A DNA stretch of 64,000 nt, taken from the NCBI RefSeq assembly GCF_014451325.2, contig NZ_JACSCH020000004.1:423856-487855 (forward strand), written 5' to 3'. The position numbers were made by a program, and so were the translations under genes. Shown one piece after another: positions 7,926 to 16,181 of this stretch. Origin of the DNA: Streptomyces sp. CB02980 (lineage in GTDB: Bacteria; Actinomycetota; Actinomycetes; Streptomycetales; Streptomycetaceae). The notes below the pieces were generated by a model that did no database searches, was not told where the DNA came from, and worked only from the letters and a program-made list of their open reading frames with translations. The stretch's first letter is position 1, and every line of letters begins with the position of its first letter.

Positions 7926-9032
7926 GTGCGATCCATCTGGAACGGCGCCATATCCTTCGGCCTCGTCAGCATCCCGATCAAGCTGGTGAACGCCACCGAG
8001 AGCCGGTCCGTCTCCTTCCGGCAGATCCACATCGAGGACGGCGGCCGCGTCCGCTACAAGAAGGTGTGCGAGCTCGACGGCGAGGAGGTCGCGCAGGCGG
8101 AGATCGGCAAGGCGTACGAGGACGCCGACGGGACCATGATCCCGATCACCGAGGAGGACCTGGCCGCGCTGCCGCTCCCCACGGCGAAGACGATCGAGAT
8201 CGTCGCCTTCGTACCGGCCGGTGACATCGACCCGCTGCAGATGGACGCCGCGTACTACCTCTCGGCGAACGGCGTCCCGGCGGCCAAGCCGTACACCCTG
8301 CTCCGCGAGGCGCTGAAGCGCAGCGAGAAGGTGGCGGTGGCCAAGTACGCCCTCAGGGGACGCGAGCGTCTGGGGATGCTCCGGGTCGTGGACGACGTGA
8401 TCGCCATGCACGGCCTGCTCTGGCCGGACGAGATCCGCGCGCCGGAGGGCGTGGCGCCGGAGAACCCGGTGAGCGTACGGGATGCCGAACTCGACCTGGC
8501 GGACGCCCTGATGGCCACCCTGGGCGAGGTCGACATGAGCACCCTGCACGACGACTACCGCACGGCGGTCGAGGAGATGATCGCGGCGAAGGCGGAGGGC
8601 GGCGAGGGCGTCGCACCCCCGGCCACGGGCGAGGAGCCCGGCGGCGGCCAGGTCATCGACCTGATGGCGGCCCTGGAGAACAGTGTGCGGGCGGCGAAGG
8701 AGGCCAGGGGCGAGCAGGAGGAGGGGAAGGGGGAGGCGGAGGTCACCCGGCTGAAGCCGCGGTCGCATACGCCGAAGGCGACGGACGCGAAGAAGTCCAC
8801 GTCGAAGACGGCGGCGAAGAAGACGGCGGCGCCGGCGCGCAAGTCGACGGCGAAGACGGCAACGACGAAGACGACGGCGAAGAGCACGGCGGCGACGAAG
8901 ACGACGGCGAAGAGCACGGCGACGAAGAAGACGGCGGCGAACAAGGCGACGGCGAAGAAGACCACGGCGGACAAGACGACGGCGAAGAAGACCACGGCGA
9001 AGAAGGCGACGCCGCGCAAGCGCACGGCGTAA
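7926..9032 (+). CDS. ku: Ku DNA end-binding protein with Lys/Ala/Thr-rich tail
   Basis: Homodimeric Ku binds double-strand break ends and recruits the end-joining polymerase and ligase. The first ~260 residues are the Ku core (MRSIWNGAISFGLVSIPIKL at the start, QVIDLMAALENSV at the end of the bridge region). The last ~100 residues are a basic tail of KTTAK/KSTAK-like repeats, like histone H1 tails and the lysine-rich extensions of other actinobacterial Ku proteins, expected to bind DNA. GTG start at 7926, with GAAGGGAA upstream. It is divergent from the LigD-type polymerase gene. Confidence 0.95.
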   Translation: MRSIWNGAISFGLVSIPIKLVNATESRSVSFRQIHIEDGGRVRYKKVCELDGEEVAQAEIGKAYEDADGTMIPITEEDLAALPLPTAKTIEIVAFVPAGDIDPLQMDAAYYLSANGVPAAKPYTLLREALKRSEKVAVAKYALRGRERLGMLRVVDDVIAMHGLLWPDEIRAPEGVAPENPVSVRDAELDLADALMATLGEVDMSTLHDDYRTAVEEMIAAKAEGGEGVAPPATGEEPGGGQVIDLMAALENSVRAAKEARGEQEEGKGEAEVTRLKPRSHTPKATDAKKSTSKTAAKKTAAPARKSTAKTATTKTTAKSTAATKTTAKSTATKKTAANKATAKKTTADKTTAKKTTAKKATPRKRTA

Positions 9033-9061
9033 GGCGGCCCACGGGCTGTCCGCAGCCCCCA

Positions 9062-9082
9062 CCCGCCCACCGGATGGGCGGG
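9062..9082. terminator. Hairpin between convergent ku and the AAA+ gene
   Basis: Perfect 8-bp stem CCCGCCCA / TGGGCGGG with a 5-base loop in the short gap between two convergent genes; likely a bidirectional terminator. Confidence 0.65.
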
Positions 9083-9089
9083 GCCGGTC

Positions 9090-10796
9090 TCACCGGGAAG
9101 GAGGACCGCCGGCGGAACGCAACTCCTCGTACGCGGTGTTGATGTCGGCGACGCGCACGGTGGTGAGGTCGTCCCGGCTGGGGGTGGCGTTCCCGCCGTG
9201 GGTGTCGTAGAGGCGCAGGTCGCGGGAGGAGGCGGCCTTGCGGCAGAGCTCACGGGCGAGCCGCCCGTTGCCCAGCTGGTCGACGAGCCCGTCCTGTACG
9301 ACGCTCCGGAAGTGGGAGTGGAGGACGGCGGCGGCGTCCTCGTCCACGACGTCGCCCTGGGCCTCCAGAACGCCGTGGGCGATCCGGAGGAGTTCCGCCG
9401 CGGAGTACGAGGGGAAGTCGATCCGCGTACTGAAACGGGAGGTGAGGCCGGGGTTCGTGGAGAGGAGTTCGGCCATCTCGTCCGGGTATCCGGCCAGGAT
9501 GACGACGAGCCGGTCGCGGTCGTCCTCGGCCCGCTTGAGCAGCACCTGAAGGGCTTCCTTGCCGAACGCGTCGCCGCCGGAGTAGCCGGTGTTGTAGAGC
9601 GCGTAGGCCTCGTCGACGAAGAGGACACCGCCGAGGGCGGAGTCGATGACGGCTTTCGTCTTCATGGCCGAGGACCCGAGGTGTTCGCCCACGAGGTCGA
9701 CCCGGGAGGTCTCGACGAGAGTCCCGGACTCCAGCATGCCGAGCCCGGCGAAGACGTCGCCGATGACGCGGGCCACGGTCGTCTTGCCGGTGCCCGGGGG
9801 ACCGGCGAAGACGAAGTGCTGCGGTCCGGCGGTCGTCGGCAGGCCCTGCTCCCTGCGGACGGTGGCCATCCGCAGCTGGGCCACGAGGGTCCGCACCTGC
9901 CGTTTGACCGGTTCGAGCCCGATCATCCGGTCGAGCCGCGCGAGCGCCTCGTCGAGCCGCCGGTCCGCGGCGGCGGTACTCGCCCCGGAAGGCGCGGCGG
10001 AGGCGGCCGCCGGCCCCTCCGGGGCGGGGGCGGGGACCTGGACGGGAACGTGGACCTGCGCGCGCTGGGCGACGTCGGCGAGGCCGGGGAAGCAGCGGAA
10101 GGCGTACTGGAATTGGCGCAGCGCCTCCCGACCGTCACCGACGCCCTCGTGGGCGAGCCCGCGCAGGTAGGCGACCTCGCCGTCGAACCTCCCGCCCCGG
10201 CCCAGAACGCGGGGGAGGGGCGCCATGGTGTTGAGGACCTCGTGGAAGACGCGCTGGCGGGCGAGCGCGTACCCGACGTACAGCTGGGCCTCGTCGCGCA
10301 GGAAGGGAGCCTCGATGCCCCGCGAGTACTCCAGGACCAGCGGCCAGTTCTGCTTGAGGTAGGCGTAACGGGTACAGAGGAACCGCGTCTCGTCACAGTC
10401 GAGGACGGCGGTGAGGAGCGCGGGCTCGGCCTCGTCGACGCGCCCCGCGGAGAGCTGCTGCGCCATGCCGGCGAGCCAGAGGTCGCGTGAGGTCTCCAGC
10501 CGGAAGGTGACGTAGACGCCGAGGTCGAACCGGGAACGGACGGTCAGCGCGCACTTGTTCCGCAGCGCGCCGAAGGAATGCCGGTACCGCCCCATGGCTT
10601 CGACGGCCTCGGCCTGCGACCGCCCCGTGGCGTGCAGCCCCAACCAGGCGTCGGCGGCCGTGGGGTCGTACTCCAGCACCTCGGTGAACCGAACGGCGGC
10701 GGCATCGAACTGCCCCAGCCGAAGCAGCTCGACCCCCTCACGCCACACCCGCTCACACTTCTTGGCGGTACGCCTGGACACGGACTCTCCCGCCAC
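9090..10796 (-). CDS. EccA-like AAA+ ATPase (CbxX/CfqX family) with N-terminal TPR domain
   Basis: About 568 residues, close to the usual EccA length. The N-terminal half is helical with TPR-like repeats (LRLGQFDAAAVRFTEVLEYD). An Ala/Pro-rich linker follows, then a CbxX-type AAA+ domain with Walker A GPPGTGKTTVAR, Walker B GVLFVDEAYAL and the GYPDEMAELL/LTSRF segment near sensor 1/arginine finger. EccA proteins are cytoplasmic ATPases associated with type VII (ESX) secretion. No other ESX gene is in the window, so the role here is uncertain. Start GTG at 10796 follows a G-rich stretch; a second GTG at 10781 is also possible. Confidence 0.85.
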   Translation of the reverse strand: MAGESVSRRTAKKCERVWREGVELLRLGQFDAAAVRFTEVLEYDPTAADAWLGLHATGRSQAEAVEAMGRYRHSFGALRNKCALTVRSRFDLGVYVTFRLETSRDLWLAGMAQQLSAGRVDEAEPALLTAVLDCDETRFLCTRYAYLKQNWPLVLEYSRGIEAPFLRDEAQLYVGYALARQRVFHEVLNTMAPLPRVLGRGGRFDGEVAYLRGLAHEGVGDGREALRQFQYAFRCFPGLADVAQRAQVHVPVQVPAPAPEGPAAASAAPSGASTAAADRRLDEALARLDRMIGLEPVKRQVRTLVAQLRMATVRREQGLPTTAGPQHFVFAGPPGTGKTTVARVIGDVFAGLGMLESGTLVETSRVDLVGEHLGSSAMKTKAVIDSALGGVLFVDEAYALYNTGYSGGDAFGKEALQVLLKRAEDDRDRLVVILAGYPDEMAELLSTNPGLTSRFSTRIDFPSYSAAELLRIAHGVLEAQGDVVDEDAAAVLHSHFRSVVQDGLVDQLGNGRLARELCRKAASSRDLRLYDTHGGNATPSRDDLTTVRVADINTAYEELRSAGGPPSR

Positions 10797-10944
10797 AGTT
10801 CCCCCCACCCCCCGACCTAGGCCCACCCGACCACCCCCGGCCGACCTGGAACCACCGAAGCCGCCAAACCCCGAAAGCGACTCAGCCAAAGGGTAATACC
10901 GCCCTGACCTGCTCACCACGGCAAGCCGAAGGCAAGGAGCGGCG

Positions 10945-11784
10945 CTACGGATGGTTCCCACTGTGCAGCTCGACCTTGGCGGCAAGGACGAAGCGCGCTT
11001 CCGCCTCACCGAACCGGGTCACGGTGTCGAGGTAGGAGCGGCTGGAGGTCGGAGGACGAGACGACCAGCCTTCCAGCAGCGCTCTGAACTCGTCGTCGTC
11101 CAGGGCGCCGGGAGGCAGCGCGCTCCAGGCATCACGACAGGACCGCTCGGCCGCCCGACGAGCCTCCTCCGAAGCACCGGCAGGGCGGAGGCGACCCAGC
11201 GCCTCCATGAGCCCCGAAGCGACACGGCTGCCGCCGACGACTGCGGCCTGGTCAGCCACAAGGCGCCCGAGCTTCCCCCAAGCCCGCTCGTAGATCGCTT
11301 GCGCACCAAGGTGATAACCCGTCATCTGAGCGGCATCGGTCATGGCCGCGGCAGGGGCCGCCACTTCGTCGGGCCCTTCCAGCTCGATGATCGTCTGAGC
11401 CGCCTTGAGGGCCGCGAGGGCCTCGTCCAGAGCGGCCCTCCCGGCCCTGACGCCCTCCGCCGAAAGCTCCTGCTCACTCTCCACGACGAACCGCTCGCCC
11501 ACGTCCTGCACGCGGTGCGCGGCAAGGAGGAAAGCGGCGTACGCCTCGCGCTGGATGCCCCGACGCCACTGCAGATGACCGGCGTTCGCCTGCGCGCGAA
11601 CGGCATCCAACGCCGCACGATACGCAGCCTCGGCCTGAGCCAGCCCCGCCACACTGGTCGCCTCGGCCGAACGCAACGCGGCCCGCATCTGCCACCGACC
11701 GACCAGAACGCTGGCGAGAACCCCGACCACCGCCACACCGGCCGCAGCCAGCGCGCCTATCCCCTCAAGGTCCATACGGATCAT
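10945..11784 (-). CDS. Hypothetical membrane-anchored helical protein
   Basis: A 279-residue protein with one N-terminal membrane helix (about residues 8-30, GIGALAAAGVAVVGVLASVLVG) followed by a mostly alpha-helical, Ala/Glu/Arg-rich cytoplasmic part likely to form coiled coil. I do not recognise a catalytic motif. It ends just left of the tRNA-Arg island; its start at 11784 is only 33 bases from the left island repeat. Similar short anchored helical proteins of unknown function are common in Streptomyces accessory DNA. Confidence 0.7.
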   Translation of the reverse strand: MIRMDLEGIGALAAAGVAVVGVLASVLVGRWQMRAALRSAEATSVAGLAQAEAAYRAALDAVRAQANAGHLQWRRGIQREAYAAFLLAAHRVQDVGERFVVESEQELSAEGVRAGRAALDEALAALKAAQTIIELEGPDEVAAPAAAMTDAAQMTGYHLGAQAIYERAWGKLGRLVADQAAVVGGSRVASGLMEALGRLRPAGASEEARRAAERSCRDAWSALPPGALDDDEFRALLEGWSSRPPTSSRSYLDTVTRFGEAEARFVLAAKVELHSGNHP

Positions 11785-11816
11785 GGTGCCGCACCCGAGG
11801 AAACCCCCGAGCTACG

Positions 11817-11928
11817 CATACAACAAGACCCCGTTCTCAGCGTTTCCACTGATCACGGGGTCTGTGTGGCACTCCTTGCGAAGTGCCCCCGGCAGGATTC
11901 GAACCTGCGCACACGGCTCCGGAGGCCG
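11817..11928. repeat. Left island repeat (att site) containing a 3' tRNA-Arg fragment
   Basis: Matches 16182-16293 at a constant offset of 4365 bases, differing only at 11834 and 11848. Bases 11884-11928 (minus strand) are the 3' half of tRNA-Arg from anticodon stem to discriminator base; the remainder is the tRNA terminator region. Beyond 11928 the tRNA sequence is lost, so this copy cannot make tRNA. Confidence 0.9.
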
Positions 11929-12131
11929 CGTGAGTCTCAATCATTTCTGCAGGTCAGCGCGCGATGAGTGACCTGATCTGACCTACAGGTCCACGAATGG
12001 GCCGTGGGCGGATGTCACCCTCGCTGGGGGACAGCGGCTCTGCGTCTCGCGGCGCTGATGTAGGCCCCCGGCGGGGGCTGGGTAGCCGTCGACCACCGAG
12101 CCCCTTCGGTAAGCCCTTTGAGGTTGGCTAG

Positions 12132-12653
12132 TTACGGGATGAGTTCATTCCTGAAGATGGACCTAATCCTTTTCAGGATAACCATCAGTACGAGCACGAA
12201 ATGGGCTAGAAGGTAGGTTAGTACGCCTGTCACTCCGGGGTTAAACTCTTCGAGGTCGAGCGATGCTCCTACTGCGAGCATGACCGTAGCTGCCAACGCC
12301 ACCACTAGACCGTACGTCGCGTTCGCCTGCAGTTGCCGAATAAGGCGGATCTTTACGCTCGTGGCGAGACTTTCCACCTGAGAGTTTCGGACCTGAGCCG
12401 CAGCGCGAAGGGCGACATCGAACGACAGTACTAGGAGGTTGAACAGCAATCCTGACATAAGTGAGAGTGCTGTCAGTAGATCGCCAATTCCCCCGATTCG
12501 CCATTGAGTCGTGACGACGATCGCCGGCAGCACTGCAGGGAGTCCATAGAGGGTGAAAATATCCGATTTGGATACACTCTCCTGTTCATCGCCCCCCGTG
12601 CGCAATGTTTGGAAATGGTCGACAAATATCGGCTTAAGGTTCAGCATCCTCAC
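12132..12653 (-). CDS. Four-helix membrane protein, second gene of an island pair
   Basis: About 173 residues. Four hydrophobic helices are visible: FTLYGLPAVLPAIVVTT, LTALSLMSGLLFNLLVLSF, TYGLVVALAATVMLAVGASL and GVLTYLLAHFVLVLMVIL, with a ~40-residue basic/polar loop between helices 2 and 3 and a basic C-terminus. I chose GTG at 12653 because GGAGGT lies 8 bases before it; an ATG at 12647 is in frame. The start overlaps the end of the upstream soluble gene by 20 bases, implying translational coupling. Base composition is less GC-rich than the core genome. Function is unknown; small four-helix proteins downstream of a soluble partner are often pore-forming effectors in phage-defence modules, which is inference here. 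Confidence 0.8.
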   Translation of the reverse strand: MRMLNLKPIFVDHFQTLRTGGDEQESVSKSDIFTLYGLPAVLPAIVVTTQWRIGGIGDLLTALSLMSGLLFNLLVLSFDVALRAAAQVRNSQVESLATSVKIRLIRQLQANATYGLVVALAATVMLAVGASLDLEEFNPGVTGVLTYLLAHFVLVLMVILKRIRSIFRNELIP

Positions 12654-13644
12654 TGGGCGGCACCTCCAGGCGGTATTCATTCCAGCTGTCTGGCCATGTG
12701 AACTGTTGTTCCGCCACTGACTGGCGGGTCAGGCTGATGTCCTCGGCTAGGTCTAGTGCCACCTTCATGGCCTCCTGATAGAAGGCTGAATCCGAGAGGA
12801 CCCCGTCGTCATTAAGGAGGTCATCGTCGATCTCGAAGGTGACAACAGGAGTCTTACCAGACGCCACTGACACCGTACGGGTGGTGCGGCCTACGCGGAC
12901 CTCCACGCGCAGGTCGCTGTAGTCCACCCCCTGCCACTCAAGGAGGCTGGATACCTCCCTCTCCCCTCGCACTACCTTTTCGATCACTTTCTTGCCGAGG
13001 CTGCCGCGTCGAGGCGACGAAATTACCGTTTCCATGGTTCCGAGCTCGGTTTCGTGCTGGTTGAGCTCGTAACGGTCGGCGATATCTCGGGGAACGCTGT
13101 TTCGGACCAGGCGTATTTTTTTCACCTGCCCGCTTTCCAGGACGCGAGAAACGGCGGCCTCGGGGGACAAGTTACTGACTTCGACCACGTACTCTCCGAA
13201 GCGTTTCCGGAAGGCCCTCCGCAGCCCAGTGGAAAACATGCTAAATACGCCACGGTTGTGAATGCGCTCAGTCAGGAATAGGCCAACCTCCCTCTCCTTT
13301 GGGAGGATGAGTAGGTTCCGATACTGAAGGACCTCTACGTCGGACTGCTCTCGATTGAAGCGAGGGGTCCCACTGCCTCTGTCTTCGAACTTGGATGTAA
13401 CCCCGTACTCGCCAAGGCCTAGCGTTGCGTGTATGTGTCGGTTGCTGTGATTGACTTCAGGGGCTTTGAGTATTTGCTTGTTGTCAGGGTTGTCGAATCC
13501 ATCCTCTTGGAGAGACTGCAGGTAGCCGTGCAATACCTTTAGGAGGTCGTTTCCGTTTCCGTCGAAATTGTCGAACTTGAGAGGCTCCTTCTTCTGTCGC
13601 CTATGTACGACGATCTTGTAAGCCGCGATTGAGTGTTCGGCCAT
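12634..13644 (-). CDS. Unrecognised soluble protein, first gene of an island pair
   Basis: A 336-residue protein starting MAEHSIAAYKIVVHRR, with an excellent ribosome binding site (GGGAGG six bases before the ATG at 13644). No signal peptide or membrane helix. The sequence alternates beta-rich stretches (YRNLLILPKEREVGLFL, VRVGRTTRTVSVAS) with charged helices, and ends in a helix (AFYQEAMKVALDLAEDISL) and an acidic tail. I cannot assign a family. By eye, the order of segments parallels lambda RexA (a beta segment reading out a 'GLF' motif, then a KKI-rich strand, then a VI..P/..KKV helix), but this is weak. It overlaps the membrane-protein gene and the pair shares an AT-richer composition, indicating acquisition as a unit. 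Confidence 0.85.
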   Translation of the reverse strand: MAEHSIAAYKIVVHRRQKKEPLKFDNFDGNGNDLLKVLHGYLQSLQEDGFDNPDNKQILKAPEVNHSNRHIHATLGLGEYGVTSKFEDRGSGTPRFNREQSDVEVLQYRNLLILPKEREVGLFLTERIHNRGVFSMFSTGLRRAFRKRFGEYVVEVSNLSPEAAVSRVLESGQVKKIRLVRNSVPRDIADRYELNQHETELGTMETVISSPRRGSLGKKVIEKVVRGEREVSSLLEWQGVDYSDLRVEVRVGRTTRTVSVASGKTPVVTFEIDDDLLNDDGVLSDSAFYQEAMKVALDLAEDISLTRQSVAEQQFTWPDSWNEYRLEVPPSEDAEP

Positions 13645-13812
13645 GAAGTGCCTCCCTTGCCGTGGTCGTTGAAGGATCATCGTATGGCTTGTGATCGCGA
13701 TCGGGCCGACATTGAGGAAAGGGGTGTGATTCAAACATTTCTTATGATGTAGGCCGGATCGTCCTGTAAGCGAATGAACACCGCAAAGGTCAGCTTCCGG
13801 AGCTACCGTCCA
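13645..13812. promoter_or_regulatory. AT-richer upstream region of the island gene pair
   Basis: About 150 bases with no gene on either strand. It is the leader and presumed promoter region for the minus-strand pair, including the GGGAGG ribosome binding site at 13651-13656. I could not pick a convincing -35/-10 pair. Confidence 0.4.
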
Positions 13813-13972
13813 CCCCAACTCCCATCCCGTCTGCCGTCGACCCACACACCGTGGAGCAGGCGCGGTGCCGGGCGTCCAGGTGGAGCGCGCCACTGTACGA
13901 ACGACCTGGACGCCCGGTGCCGTGTCTGCTCGGCTCTGCCTGGGTCGACGGCAGACGGGATGGGAGTCCCCA
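13813..13972. mobile_element. MITE-like 150-bp palindrome with 5-bp flanking duplication
   Basis: Bases 13818-13881 pair with 13904-13967 without gaps (64-bp arms, 22-base loop). The outer 27 bp of each arm are perfectly complementary and the inner 14 bp next to the loop are too. The middle is diverged, and some differences there would still allow G-U pairs in RNA. The palindrome is flanked on both sides by CCCCA (13813-13817 and 13968-13972), as expected for a 5-bp target duplication. No open frame is credible inside. It could alternatively be a structured RNA or a replication hairpin. Confidence 0.7.
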
Positions 13973-14321
13973 CCTCAACAACCCACGGCCGGCACCCGCC
14001 CACGGAGCCCCGTCCATCCCGGAGCCTGAGTGCCCCCGCCGGAGGCATCAGCTTGAGCGGCACTCGCGTACCGCCTCGGCCACCTGGTGAGTTCGCCCCC
14101 ATCAACCCGAGCTGTCAGGCGTGCGGACGGCGGCCGGGCTGGAGCGGGGCGGAGACAGGAGCGCAGGCCCGGGCGACGGGCCGCGCGCGCCGCGCCGTGC
14201 GCGGCGGGTGCCTTGATGAGGTAGAGAAACCTGTAACAGCTCCCCTGTCGTTCCTCGTGTCGGCGTGCACGTGAACGTGTCCAGCCGCGTATGGATGAAC
14301 GTGCCCGGCCCCCTCAGCGGG
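13973..14321. other. Intergenic stretch inside the island, no gene seen
   Basis: About 350 bases between the palindrome and the next gene. It is GC-rich again, with a run of CG-alternating sequence near 14180-14210. Open frames here lack a ribosome binding site and look like chance frames. Confidence 0.5.
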
Positions 14322-14801
14322 TTACCGGGGAGGCAACCCCACTCGGGCGCGCCAGTGGTCCGCGTTGTGAGGATCAGCCAGCCAGCCGGTCAGACGTTCA
14401 ACGCTGGCACGGAAGGCCTCGGGCAACGAGGTGTACTCGCCGATCTCGAGCCTGATGGCGTCAACATCATGGGTGGCGTGATCGGTGTCGCACCAGCAGG
14501 CCACGTTCACTGCCGAGTCGACCGCGAGCCGTCCCGCTTCTGTCCACACCACCTGAAGCAGGAACTCCAGCTGATCGACCCCGTCGGCGTGCTCGATGAC
14601 ATCCAGGCCGAGGATGACCGGTGTCCCTACCCGCGACCCTGGGAAGGTGGCGTGCTCCGGGAACCACTCCCAGTCCGCCGTGTCTCTGCCAACACAGACC
14701 GCGTCGACCGTGCGTGCCGCCTGATTCAGAGAATCCACATCAGCCGGCGGCAGGAGAGGAAAGAGCGTGTTCCAGGGGACGTCGTCGAAGCTACCTCGCA
14801 T
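14322..14801 (-). CDS. Hypothetical protein (159 residues) in the island
   Basis: Starts MRGSFDDVPWNTLFPLLPP at the ATG at 14801, with a weak AGGGA about 12 bases upstream. It is acidic, rich in Asp/Trp/His (WCDTDHATHDVDAIRLEIGEY), has no signal peptide and no membrane helix. I do not recognise a family. It lies downstream of the broken HAD gene on the same strand and may have been in one operon with it. Confidence 0.65.
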   Translation of the reverse strand: MRGSFDDVPWNTLFPLLPPADVDSLNQAARTVDAVCVGRDTADWEWFPEHATFPGSRVGTPVILGLDVIEHADGVDQLEFLLQVVWTEAGRLAVDSAVNVACWCDTDHATHDVDAIRLEIGEYTSLPEAFRASVERLTGWLADPHNADHWRARVGLPPR

Positions 14802-14936
14802 GAGTCGATCATCCCTGGCTACGGCTCGCACGACGGGCCCTTCCCCGCACTCATGTGGAAAGCCCCCACAGCCAGAAAGCTGAGCACGTTCCTCTGGACC
14901 GGGTTGAGCACTTCGCCGAGTACGCCGACACTTCGG

Positions 14937-15628
14937 CTATGCCGTGGTGAGTGCGTCGGCGATGGCCTGCATGTCCTCGGTGATGACGCCGGCCTGCGCC
15001 TCGGCGAACTGGTCCACCTTGTGGGGCTTGTTGGCGTAGCCGATCACCGTTGCGCCCGCTGCGTGGGCCGCCTGGATGTCCGTGAGTGAGTCGCCGATCA
15101 GGGTGCAGCTCGTGACGTCGATGTGCATCTGCTCGGCTGCAGTGATGAGCGGGAACGGGTTCGGCTTCATCAGGTGCGGTTGCTCGGAGGGTCGACCCAC
15201 GATCTTCGTGACGTACTCCTCCAGGCCGTGAAGCTCGAGGAAGACCCGTACGCACTCAGTGGAGTTGTTGCTCACCACCGCTACGCCTCGACCGGCCGAA
15301 CGTGCTGCCTGGAGTGCTTCGGCTGCTCCTGGAGTCGGCTGGCCTGCCACCGCAACGGCTCGGACCTCAGCGGCCGTGAGGGCCTGCTCGATCTTCTGGC
15401 CGAGTTCGGTGTCGGCCTCGTGCGCGATGCGCAGGACCTCGATGGGGTCGTCTGTCTGGGAGGCCTTCGTGCCGCGGCTTCATCCTGAGCGGAGAGGAGG
15501 GCGGTCAGCTCCCGCGCCACCTCGGGCGCCAGCAGTCCCGCGAACACGTCGCACACGGGTCCGTCGAAGTCGAAGAGGATGACGCGGGCGTTCGCCAGGG
15601 TCTCGGTGAGCGGGTCAGCGTGCGTCAA
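14937..15628 (-). pseudogene. HAD-superfamily phosphatase, frameshifted
   Basis: The N-terminal part, from a TTG at 15628 that overlaps the preceding gene remnant, carries HAD motif I with the nucleophile (VILFDFDGPVCDVF). The C-terminal part is in another frame and carries motif II (VVSNNST), the motif III lysine (LMKPNPFPL) and motif IV (LIGDSLTDIQAA). The two halves are complementary pieces of one hydrolase; the frame changes near 15470, where reading shifts between ...DEAAA and ...TKASQTDDPIEVL. A stop just upstream in the second frame rules out a longer intact version. Either a real inactivating indel or a sequencing error. Confidence 0.8.
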
Positions 15629-16060
15629 GGTCGAAGTCCCTTCCGATGGTCTCCCAGACGCTGTCGAACCACATCCGGGCCTGTTGGACCTGTTGGGCTC
15701 CGCCCGAGGACTCGCCGTCGTTGATCGAGTGATGGAAGAGGACGGTGTCCTTGCCCACGAGGTCGTAGATCTCGATCGTCTCGCCCTGGGCGACGACCTT
15801 GTTGGGGCGGATCGGGTAGTACCCGAAGAACGCGTCCTCGTTGTTGACCACGTAGAGCTTGAAGAACTGCGTGCCGCTATGGACGCGGATGCTGATCCTG
15901 GTCTCGGCGACCAGGCCGAGGTGCCCAAGCTCCGTGATGGCGTCCCTGATGCTGCGGGTGTAGCCGACCCGAGCAGATCGAGCAGGTCTACAGCGTCGCT
16001 CGCCATCGCCAGGCATGGAGCAAGGCTTGAGCCCTGCTTCAGTGGGGCGTTGGTCCCCTC
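15615..16060 (-). pseudogene. Truncated gene, probably regulator-like, N-terminus lost
   Basis: The last ~115 codons look genuine (TRSIRDAITELGHLGLV, FFKLYVVNNEDAFFGYYPI, LFHHSINDGESS, ARMWFDSVWETI). Upstream of about 15965 the frame degenerates; a plausible N-terminal segment (ASDAVDLLDLLG) continues in a different frame. Its stop overlaps the TTG start of the HAD gene, as in an operon. The preserved part resembles C-terminal sensory domains of winged-helix regulators, but I cannot name the family. It lies next to the right island repeat and seems to be decayed cargo. Confidence 0.55.
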
Positions 16061-16181
16061 CGGCGTACCGCAGGCAGGCTCCACACCCTGCGGTCCTCAC
16101 CTGCGGCGACGCCCCAAGATCCCGTCCACGCCTCGTCCACAGACCTCGACATACGGCCGCTCAGCCCTGCTCACGCCTGCA

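Noticed and set aside
13774..14274. A 166-codon plus-strand frame through the palindrome
   Set aside because: It has no ribosome binding site and crosses both arms of the inverted repeat; the translation is Pro/Arg/Ser low complexity.
15440..15490. Programmed frameshifting in the HAD gene
   Set aside because: No slippery run is present at the junction, and the neighbouring gene is truncated too, so decay is simpler.
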